Part shown: one piece after another, positions 12,890 to 18,578 of the stretch
Numbering within the stretch: position 1 is the stretch's first letter
Layout: each line of letters starts with the position of its first letter
Source: JBGSUE01 sp041753515
GTDB taxonomy: Bacteria; Patescibacteriota; Microgenomatia; UBA10105; UBA927
Assembly: GCA_041753515.1 (NCBI GenBank)
Contig: JBGSUE010000044.1
Coordinates: 1-18,578, forward strand
Direction of reading: 5' to 3'
Length of the DNA: 18,578 bases
Notes under the pieces: model-generated
The model's database searches: none
What the model was told of the DNA's origin: nothing
Seen by the model: only the letters and a program-made list of their open reading frames with translations
Translations under genes and position numbers: made by a program

Positions 12890-13415
12890 AATTCTGGTAA
12901 TTTTTCTCGCAGTCCTCGGATATTATGGATTCCGCTACTGGTCGTTAACAAAACCGGCAACAGCACCAAAAATCGAAGATAATTCAGTTCCCAGTTACCA
13001 ACTGCAGTTCGACAATTCACAAAAACGGTACACAGGTGATGGATTTGCGTTATTGTATCCGGCCGACCTGACAAATATCAGCGAGAAGCCTGGCCTGGTC
13101 CTCATCCAGAATTTTGATCCAAATCTAAGGCCCAAAGGCACAGACGAGATGTTCCAGTTTGCACTGTTCATAGAAGAATCAAACGGAAAAACTCTTGAGG
13201 AAAAAATGAAAGATCCTGCAATTCTCTCATCCCAAAAAATCACTGTGGATGGCGTTCCGGCATACCGGGGCATGGAAATACAAAGTCAACAACAGGCACC
13301 GACGGTCTGGGTACTCCACAACGGGAAATTCTACACCCTCCAGCTCTCCACCCCAAAATCCAATCATGCCAAATGGTTTGATGAAATACTTTCAAGTTTT
13401 ACTTATACGAATTAA
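12861..13415 (+). CDS. Membrane-anchored extracytoplasmic protein with a PsbP-like domain
   Basis: This 184-residue protein starts with lysines then one hydrophobic span (about residues 9-28, IKILVIFLAVLGYYGFRYWS), giving an N-terminal anchor with the rest outside. The soluble part shows the PsbP/Mog1-like pattern: YTGDGFALLYPADL (57-70), a middle hydrophobic strand, and a C-terminal WFDEILSSFTYTN. The protein at 17208 shares the scheme. It overlaps the upstream gene by 29 nt and has only a weak ribosome binding site, so it is probably coupled to it. Its last 17 bases also overlap the 3' end of the convergent copper-chaperone gene. Function unknown. Confidence 0.75.
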   Translation: MKILKKTEIKILVIFLAVLGYYGFRYWSLTKPATAPKIEDNSVPSYQLQFDNSQKRYTGDGFALLYPADLTNISEKPGLVLIQNFDPNLRPKGTDEMFQFALFIEESNGKTLEEKMKDPAILSSQKITVDGVPAYRGMEIQSQQQAPTVWVLHNGKFYTLQLSTPKSNHAKWFDEILSSFTYTN

Positions 13416-13608
13416 GGGTATACCCTGCCTTCTTTACTATCTCGGAAATTTGTTGGTCCGAAATTTTTTCGGGATCGTACTCGGCTTCGAGGGTGCCTTT
13501 GGCATAGCTCACACTCCCCTTTATTCCGGCATCCTCCACATCCATCTCGATAACCGCCGCACAGCTCGTGCAGTGCATGCCTTCTACTCTATATGTTTTT
13601 TTAATCAT
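13399..13608 (-). CDS. copZ: Heavy-metal-associated (HMA) copper chaperone, CopZ-like
   Basis: This 69-residue single HMA domain has the metal-binding GMHCTSC (10-16, C13 and C16) and the normal beta-alpha-beta-beta-alpha-beta length. Such proteins carry Cu(I) to the exporter ATPase. It shares the minus strand with csoR-copA and the cupredoxin fusion, but is separated from the fusion by a 123-nt repeat region. It may be on the same transcript or have its own promoter. The 3' end overlaps the convergent PsbP-like gene by 17 nt. The GMHC(T/A)SC motif is almost identical to that of the CopA N-terminus. Confidence 0.88.
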   Translation of the reverse strand: MIKKTYRVEGMHCTSCAAVIEMDVEDAGIKGSVSYAKGTLEAEYDPEKISDQQISEIVKKAGYTLNSYK

Positions 13609-13624
13609 ATATTGGCAAGAGTGG

Positions 13625-13703
13625 GTTGAAAATAGAAGATAGTTATTGAAGATAGATGTTAGACGATAGAGTAATATTCTACCTTCTATCTTCTACTTTC
13701 AAC
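13625..13703. repeat. Imperfect inverted repeat between copZ and the cupredoxin fusion gene
   Basis: GTTGAAAATAGAAGATAG (13625-13642) and CTATCTTCTACTTTCAAC (13686-13703) are inverted copies with 17 of 18 matches. Weaker copies of the same purine-rich theme (TTGAAGATAGATG at 13647-13659, and CATCTACCCTCAA at 13710-13722) flank and nest with it. The composition is unlike the adjacent genes and suggests a dispersed repeat family rather than a terminator, as there is no GC-rich stem. Confidence 0.6.
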
Positions 13704-13731
13704 TACTACCATCTACCCTCAACCATCTATT

Positions 13732-14727
13732 TTATTGTACGTTAAACTCACCGGTGTACATTCCCATGCTGCAGCTGTATGCCAATCTACCCGGCTTTTT
13801 GGGAGTAAACTCAATAACTGTTGTCCCTGATTCAGGCAGTATTTTCGAAATATTAAACTCCGGAATGGTAAATGCCCGTGCACAGCTGAAAACATCCTTG
13901 GTAACAACCGTCATCCGGACCGGGATACCGGCTTTCAGTGAGGTCACGTCCGATGTATACCCGTGATTTGTCACCGTTACCGTCACTTCCTGTACGCCAT
14001 CCTTCACAACTGCAATCTGTCCCCCTGAAGTCGTTTGTTTTTGAAAAGCGGCTGAATAAAAATTCTGAAGTGTCCAGATGGATCCGCGTACCGCAAGTCC
14101 TCCACTGACAGACATGACGCCGAAGGCGGCCACGATGACCGCAGCCGCGTACGCAAACACTTTTTTCTCAAGCATTTTGACGACAACGGATCCCAAAATA
14201 AAGAAAAGCGGGCTGGTACCTGCCACAAAAGCCGCCAAGACCAACCCTCCCATAAGCGGGTTTCCGGTTGATATTGCCGTCAGCATCATCGCCTGCGTTA
14301 CCCCGCAGGGCATGAGAATGGAAAAAAATCCCAGGAGTGCCGGAGCGAAAATTGATTCCCTTCGTGCCGTTCCCCGTAAAAACCGGTAGGTCCATCGTGG
14401 CGGCTGGATTACGAAATAGCGAAAGATAGGATGAATATTTAACAGTCGTGCAGCTGTTACCAACATGAATATGCCTGCAAAAATCTGAATGATTCCGAGA
14501 GTTTTTGGAGAAAAAACAAAGACCGAACCGATACCGCCCAGAGCAAGCCCAAGGAGAAAATGTGATAGTAATTTTGAGATCAAAAATGTTCCGACCGTCG
14601 TTGCGGAAGCTTTATTCCCTGCCTCAGTTTGTCCTGCAGCTGAAGCCAAAAGTCCGCCCTGCACAGCAAGACACGACACACCTCCACTGGTTAATCCTGT
14701 AATAAACGAAAGCCAGACTACATTCAT
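13732..14727 (-). CDS. DsbD/TauE-like membrane domain fused to a C-terminal cupredoxin
   Basis: This 331-residue two-part protein has six or so membrane spans in the first ~215 residues. GGVSCLAVQGG (15-25) and LMPCGVTQAMM (138-148) carry C19 and C141, the paired helices seen in the DsbD_2/TauE-SafE-type family, which moves electrons or metal across the membrane. Residues about 235-331 form an extracytoplasmic cupredoxin-like domain with H255, C282 (DVFSCARAF) and SCSMGM (318-323, C319, M321, M323) as candidate copper ligands. It overlaps copA by 4 nt, so a role in copper handling outside the cell or in metallating/reducing the copper site is likely. It is commonly seen next to copA in Gram-positive-like cells. 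Confidence 0.83.
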   Translation of the reverse strand: MNVVWLSFITGLTSGGVSCLAVQGGLLASAAGQTEAGNKASATTVGTFLISKLLSHFLLGLALGGIGSVFVFSPKTLGIIQIFAGIFMLVTAARLLNIHPIFRYFVIQPPRWTYRFLRGTARRESIFAPALLGFFSILMPCGVTQAMMLTAISTGNPLMGGLVLAAFVAGTSPLFFILGSVVVKMLEKKVFAYAAAVIVAAFGVMSVSGGLAVRGSIWTLQNFYSAAFQKQTTSGGQIAVVKDGVQEVTVTVTNHGYTSDVTSLKAGIPVRMTVVTKDVFSCARAFTIPEFNISKILPESGTTVIEFTPKKPGRLAYSCSMGMYTGEFNVQ

Positions 14728-16865
14728 AATTTTATTTTTTTGAGCCTTAAAGAATTGCTGACAACAGAAACACTTGATAAGGCCATTGCGCCACCTGCAA
14801 ACGCAGGTGGAAGAATACCAAACGCAGCAAGCGGTATGCCCAACACATTATACACAAAGGCCCAGAAAAGATTCTGCCGGACAATCTGCATGGTAATTCT
14901 AGCAAGCCGGATTGCTTCGGAAATCTTTATAATATTTCCGTCAAGAACGGTAATCTGGGATGTAGATATGGCTACATCCGTCCCCGTGCTCATTGCAATC
15001 CCTATATCTGCAGCAGCTAGTGCTGGAGCATCATTGACTCCATCTCCAACCATCACCACTACTTTATTCTTCCGTTTCAATGTTTCTATGTATTCGGATT
15101 TATTCGCAGGCAATACTTTCCCGACCGCATTCTCAATCCCTAAATCACTAGCAATACTTTGGACGACTCGTGTTTCGTCACCGGACACCACATGCATGAC
15201 AATTCCCATGTTATCGAGCATCCTCACAGCTTCTGCCGCATTCTTTTTCACCGTATCGGCAACAGCAATAACCCCTAAGAGAGTCTTCCCGGAGGCTACA
15301 CAGACGGGAGTCTGGCCTCGGGAAGCAATTTCGTTGACTAATCCAAAAGATCCGTCCACTCCACGTTCCTGCATATACGAGGCATTTCCCAATATATATT
15401 CTTTCCCTTTGAGGGTTCCCTTTACACCTTTCCCCCGGATATTCGCAAATGCTTCCGGTTTTGAATACCTGATATTCTTACGGTCTGCATATGTCAAAAT
15501 TGCGTGAGCTATCGGATGTTCAGAATGCGACTCGAGACTTGCCGCAATTCTTATGGCCTCTTTTTCATCCGCGCTGTAAACGTGCACCACTTCAGGTTTT
15601 CCGTTTGTAATGGTTCCGGTTTTATCAAAAACAATATCCGTGGCTTGCGACAACCGTTCAAGTGACTGGGCATCTTTCACCAGAATTCCGCGCCCGGCTC
15701 CCCGGCCTACTCCGGCAATGACAGCGGTCGGAGTTGCAAGTCCCAGCGCGCACGGGCATGCAATAACCAATACCCCCACCATGGCGCTCATTGCACCGGA
15801 TAAAAAGCCAAATACTAACCATACAATAAACGTCAAAAGTGCAATACCCAATACGACCGGTACAAATACGGCAGAAATTCTGTCGGCAAGCTTTTCAACC
15901 GGAGCTTTGGTGGATTGGGCATGCTCTACCATTGTGATAATTTGTGAAAGAAGCGTATCTTTCCCGACCCTTGTAGCCTTCATAGAAAACGTTCCGTCGA
16001 GATTCATGGATCCGCCTATAACTTTGGAATCTTGTGAGATATCCCGCGGCATCGATTCGCCGGTCACAAGTGATTCATCAATCGATGAATCACCATCAGC
16101 CACTACCCCGTCTACCGGCACTTTTACGCCAGGCTTAACCAGTAAAATATCACCGGCTTTTACTTCGTAAATTGGCACTTCAACTGTCTTACCGTTTTTT
16201 ACAAGAAGTGCAGTCTTTACCGTAAGATGCAGAAGCTTTTCGATTGCCTCCCCCGTCTTTTTTTTGCTTGTTGCCTCCAGATGTTTTCCTAACAGTATAA
16301 AACCGATAACCACAATCACTGCATCAAAATAGAGCGTGGATTCAAATCCCATCTGTATAAGTGCCGGAAAAAGATACATGAGTGCAGAATATATATACGC
16401 TGAACCCGTTCCGATCCCCACGAGCGTGTCCATATTGGCAACCCGCCAGCGGACAAACCGTACCACAGCCCTTAAAAACTGGCCCCCGTACACGAACATC
16501 GAAATTGTTGCACCCAGAAACAAGATACCGTCCATCCACATAGGCATATGTATGCCTGCTGCAAGCGAAACAATCATCAGAACAAATACGGCAATAGCCA
16601 TACCGAATGGGATCCGCACATCCCCTGTTGTCGAATGATCGTGAAGGGGTGCATCGGGAGTCTTAAACGAATATCCGTATTTTTTAATAGTTTTATTCAT
16701 AACTGCGGGGGAAATTGCAGCACTGTCAAACGTCACATGGGCTTTCTCTGTCGCATAACTGGCAGAAACCTTACCCACACCGGGAAGCTTCCTGAGACTG
16801 CGCTCGATTATGTTCGCACAACTTGCACAGTGCATTCCTTCTATTTCAAATGTTTCCTGTTTCAT
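14724..16865 (-). CDS. copA: Copper-exporting P1B-type ATPase
   Basis: This 713-residue protein pumps Cu(I) out of the cytoplasm using ATP. One N-terminal HMA domain carries GMHCASC (10-16). Then come the actuator TGES (268-271), the transmembrane CPC (370-372), the phosphorylated DKTGT (414-418), the nucleotide-binding SEHP (448-451), and the hinge GDGVNDAP (607-614). The last helices contain YN (672-673) and MALSS (694-698), which with CPC define the Cu(I) class of P1B pumps. Eight membrane spans fit the family. It begins 6 nt after the csoR stop and overlaps the cupredoxin fusion by 4 nt, so the three are one operon under CsoR. Confidence 0.97.
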   Translation of the reverse strand: MKQETFEIEGMHCASCANIIERSLRKLPGVGKVSASYATEKAHVTFDSAAISPAVMNKTIKKYGYSFKTPDAPLHDHSTTGDVRIPFGMAIAVFVLMIVSLAAGIHMPMWMDGILFLGATISMFVYGGQFLRAVVRFVRWRVANMDTLVGIGTGSAYIYSALMYLFPALIQMGFESTLYFDAVIVVIGFILLGKHLEATSKKKTGEAIEKLLHLTVKTALLVKNGKTVEVPIYEVKAGDILLVKPGVKVPVDGVVADGDSSIDESLVTGESMPRDISQDSKVIGGSMNLDGTFSMKATRVGKDTLLSQIITMVEHAQSTKAPVEKLADRISAVFVPVVLGIALLTFIVWLVFGFLSGAMSAMVGVLVIACPCALGLATPTAVIAGVGRGAGRGILVKDAQSLERLSQATDIVFDKTGTITNGKPEVVHVYSADEKEAIRIAASLESHSEHPIAHAILTYADRKNIRYSKPEAFANIRGKGVKGTLKGKEYILGNASYMQERGVDGSFGLVNEIASRGQTPVCVASGKTLLGVIAVADTVKKNAAEAVRMLDNMGIVMHVVSGDETRVVQSIASDLGIENAVGKVLPANKSEYIETLKRKNKVVVMVGDGVNDAPALAAADIGIAMSTGTDVAISTSQITVLDGNIIKISEAIRLARITMQIVRQNLFWAFVYNVLGIPLAAFGILPPAFAGGAMALSSVSVVSNSLRLKKIKL

Positions 16866-16871
16866 GGATTA

Positions 16872-17141
16872 TTAATTCCCCATTTTCATCACCTGTTCGA
16901 TTTCGCTAATGAGCTGGTTCTGTTTTGCCCGACTTCCGGTTCTCACTCCTTCCACGAAACAGGTTTCCAGATGGTGTTTCATCAGTTTCTGCTGGACGCT
17001 TTTTAAAAGTCCGATGGCAGCCAGATTCTGCTGCATGATATCCACGCAGTACTTCCCGTCCTCTTCCATTCTGATAATGGTATCAATGAGACTCCCGGCT
17101 TTCTTCAGGCTGGTCGTGATATCGTCATGTTTATTTGTCAT
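16872..17141 (-). CDS. csoR: Copper-sensing transcriptional repressor, CsoR family
   Basis: CsoR-type repressors are all-helical and leave DNA when Cu(I) binds. Numbered from the first ATG at 17159, the ligand triad is C38 (GKYCVDIM), H63 and C67 (KHHLETC); from my preferred start it is C32, H57 and C61. I choose the ATG at 17141 (89 residues, MTNKHDDITTSL) because the upstream ATG at 17159 falls inside the operator and, by the promoter geometry, before the transcription start. FrmR/RcnR relatives use other ligand sets, so the C-H-C triad and the copA neighbour point to copper. First gene of the csoR-copA operon and autoregulated, judging by the operator. Confidence 0.92.
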   Translation of the reverse strand: MTNKHDDITTSLKKAGSLIDTIIRMEEDGKYCVDIMQQNLAAIGLLKSVQQKLMKHHLETCFVEGVRTGSRAKQNQLISEIEQVMKMGN

Positions 17142-17149
17142 ACCTACTA

Positions 17150-17179
17150 CCTGTACCATAGGTATAGGTACTGTGTCAA
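17150..17179 (-). promoter_or_regulatory. csoR-copA promoter with CsoR operator
   Basis: The minus-strand TTGACA (17179-17174) is a perfect -35. A weak -10 (TACAGG, 17155-17150, 18-bp spacer) ends 8 nt before the ATG at 17141. The inverted repeat TACCTGTACC-ATA-GGTATAGGTA (17150-17172, 9 of 10 pairs) fills the space between the two boxes. GGTAT/ATACC-type arms are what CsoR family operators look like. The poor -10 inside the repeat is usual for tightly repressed genes. Confidence 0.65.
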
Positions 17180-17201
17180 GTAAATTTACATAATGTATAA
17201 T
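17173..17201 (+). promoter_or_regulatory. Promoter of the PsbP-like gene, predicting a leaderless mRNA
   Basis: GTGTCA (17173-17178), a 17-bp spacer and a perfect TATAAT (17196-17201) precede the ATG at 17208, 7 nt after the -10. The -35 overlaps the csoR -35 on the other strand, so RNA polymerase binding at the two is probably mutually exclusive. Confidence 0.65.
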
Positions 17202-17207
17202 AATTTT

Positions 17208-18077
17208 ATGGATTCACAAATACCTTTAGAACTTCCGCCACAGCCCGACGTCCCACTCCTGGAGCCTCCGAAACGGAAATCTTCACTGCCGTACGTCATC
17301 ATCATTCTGATCTTATGTATAATTGCGGTTTTTTTGTTTATGCAAAATACATCCGTAAAGACGGACGTTGTCGAGCAAAGCCCGACTCCAACTGTAACGA
17401 TCAGCCCCCAGCCTACACCGACCACGGATCCGTTGGAAACATACATGAATTCTGAATTAGGAATATCTTTCAGGTATCCGAGGCAATGGACTCTGGCAGA
17501 CAAACCGCCGCGTGTCGTTTCTTTTCAAACCGATGTTCCCACAGGTCTTGAGGTCCCCGATCCCCAATTCAGCGAATTTTTCGTCATGCACCACACCGAT
17601 ATTGATGATCTGGATAAATGGCTGAAATCCAATAATGCTGGAAAAATAACCGGCTCGAAAGTCATCGGAGAGCACACGTTTACCATTGTCAAAGGCGGAA
17701 CGCATTTTGTGGACCGGGAGTATATTTTACGGATAACAGACGATGAGTATATCAGATTCGTCATCGAACCGGTCATGAAATCCGGAGAAGGCTACGATAC
17801 CACGGAACTCCTGTTTGATTTGATCCTCACAACATTAAGGTTTACGGATGCAGTAGCTCATCTTTCAATAGAAGAGGCGGTAAAAATAGTCAGCACCCTT
17901 CCTGAAGTTAATGAATATCTGAAAAATGTCTCAAACGGTAAAGTGGTTTTTGATCACGAAGATGCAATCAGCAACTCTTGGGTTATTCATGTATATGAAG
18001 AACTGGACGATCATCTGGCAACAAAGAATTGGTATAACGTAAACAAATTAAACGGAACAATAATACCGGAGTTTTAG
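17208..18077 (+). CDS. Membrane-anchored protein with PsbP-like and PepSY-like domains
   Basis: I take the start at 17208 (289 residues) because the -10 box lies just before it; an ATG at 17193 lies upstream of that -10. A short Pro-rich cytosolic tail precedes one membrane span (about 28-46), then a Pro/Thr linker (PTPTVTISPQPTPTTDP, about 59-75) as in cell-surface proteins. A PsbP-like domain (about 77-210) has ELGISFRYPRQW at its start. The C-terminal ~70 residues (IEEAVKIVSTLPEVNEYL... SNSWVIHVYEELDDHLATKNWYNV) look like a PepSY-type domain. No catalytic site is visible. It is divergent from csoR and may share its control region, but a copper role is unproven. Confidence 0.78.
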   Translation: MDSQIPLELPPQPDVPLLEPPKRKSSLPYVIIILILCIIAVFLFMQNTSVKTDVVEQSPTPTVTISPQPTPTTDPLETYMNSELGISFRYPRQWTLADKPPRVVSFQTDVPTGLEVPDPQFSEFFVMHHTDIDDLDKWLKSNNAGKITGSKVIGEHTFTIVKGGTHFVDREYILRITDDEYIRFVIEPVMKSGEGYDTTELLFDLILTTLRFTDAVAHLSIEEAVKIVSTLPEVNEYLKNVSNGKVVFDHEDAISNSWVIHVYEELDDHLATKNWYNVNKLNGTIIPEF

Positions 18078-18082
18078 CAGAA

Positions 18083-18578
18083 TCACCCTTTCCTCATCCT
18101 CTCCACTTCCCTTTCAAGTTTTGAAATGTCTGGAATTGAATACCTACGGTTCACATAGCGGATGAGACCCTTCCGTTTCAGGCTTTCGGCGGCAAGCGTT
18201 GCTGTTTCCCTGGCCGTGCCGATCCACTGAGCCATGAGTTTATGGGAGAGCGGCTCATCAATCGTCACCGTGTTCCCGTTTTTTGTGGCAAACGTCCGGG
18301 CAAAATAGAGAAATAGATACGCCACTTTCGTTTGGGCATCGTCCAATACAAGCGACTCAAGACGATTGAGAAGCCCGAACATACCCATCAGAAGCTTACC
18401 CATCAGATATTCCTGAATATCTTTATTTTGGGAAAGAAATTGTTTCGCATCCTTTTCCGGTACTTCCCGGACAGTTATATCGGATAGTGCATCGAAAAAA
18501 TATCCGGATTCCAGTTCCGTGTACACTGAGTAGAGCGGAAAAAATGATCCGGGTTTGAAAATATGAAGATACAATACA
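18083..18578 (-). CDS. Crp/Fnr-family transcriptional regulator, 5' end truncated by the window edge
   Basis: The frame continues to the right edge; the TTG at 18574 is not a credible start. Visible residues begin LHIFKPGSFFPLYSV, the end of the cyclic-nucleotide-binding beta barrel, where a conserved Gly-Ser-Phe-Phe turn is normal. A long dimerisation helix follows (DIQEYLMGKLLMGMFGLLNRLESL). Then comes the winged helix-turn-helix (PLSHKLMAQWIGTARETATLAAESLKRKGLI), with the recognition helix carrying TARET, as in Crp/Fnr proteins. The barrel's first strands are missing from the window, so effector binding cannot be judged. It is convergent with the PsbP-like gene with a 5-nt gap. Confidence 0.88.
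   Translation of the reverse strand, partial: VLYLHIFKPGSFFPLYSVYTELESGYFFDALSDITVREVPEKDAKQFLSQNKDIQEYLMGKLLMGMFGLLNRLESLVLDDAQTKVAYLFLYFARTFATKNGNTVTIDEPLSHKLMAQWIGTARETATLAAESLKRKGLIRYVNRRYSIPDISKLEREVERMRKG

Noticed and set aside
13625..13724. CRISPR array
   Set aside because: Repeats are inverted, degenerate and without regular unique spacers.
14740..16638. Plus-strand frames of 100-255 codons opposite copA
   Set aside because: Antisense shadows; composition is low-complexity Ser/Thr/Pro typical of reverse-strand artefacts.

Overview
The window looks like a chromosomal segment of a small-genome, moderately AT-rich bacterium, most likely a Candidate Phyla Radiation (Patescibacteria) member of the Microgenomates type. 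This placement is inference. It rests on a 23S rRNA gene with no 16S gene beside it, a tRNA without an encoded CCA, very tight gene packing, several orphan proteins, PsbP-like membrane-anchored proteins with Pro/Thr linkers, and short degenerate repeats. TGA acts as a stop (for example at the end of the antitoxin gene), so the code is standard. There is no phage, CRISPR array or insertion sequence.

Layout. Positions 1-1177 (minus strand) hold a truncated rRNA operon: consensus promoter, structured leader, intrinsic terminator, tRNA-Ala(UGC), boxA antitermination motif, then the 5' part of 23S rRNA. A GNAT acetyltransferase is transcribed divergently (1206-1682). Positions 1683-2265 carry hairpins and a miniature transcription unit with one, perhaps two, tiny ORFs. 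Then come a 504-residue orphan (2266-3780) and glutamate dehydrogenase (3873-5189), which carries a short repeat-derived insertion. Positions 5401-9042 mix a 58-residue membrane peptide, a ferredoxin-NADP reductase-like flavoprotein, a degenerate methyltransferase-like protein, a VapC-type toxin with its antitoxin, and a 199-residue orphan.

Positions 9094-12218 are one minus-strand operon: trxA, a GT-C membrane glycosyltransferase, a two-TM membrane protein and trxB. Its two ends form a complete NADPH-thioredoxin couple. Divergent to it are a nucleoside 2-deoxyribosyltransferase-like gene and a membrane-anchored PsbP-like protein. Positions 13399-17141 are a copper-homeostasis cluster: csoR repressor, copA exporter ATPase, a DsbD/TauE-like membrane protein fused to a cupredoxin, and a CopZ-type chaperone set off by an inverted repeat. 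A second PsbP-like protein is divergent from csoR, and a truncated Crp/Fnr regulator runs off the right edge.

A recurring theme is promoter architecture. Several first genes (1206, 6486, 8326, 12431, 17141, 17208) have a -10 hexamer ending about 7-9 nt before the start codon and no Shine-Dalgarno sequence, which predicts leaderless mRNAs. Others (gdhA, the 5401 and 8443 genes, the mini-ORF at 2078) have strong AGGAGG sites. At two loci the divergent promoters have overlapping -35 boxes.
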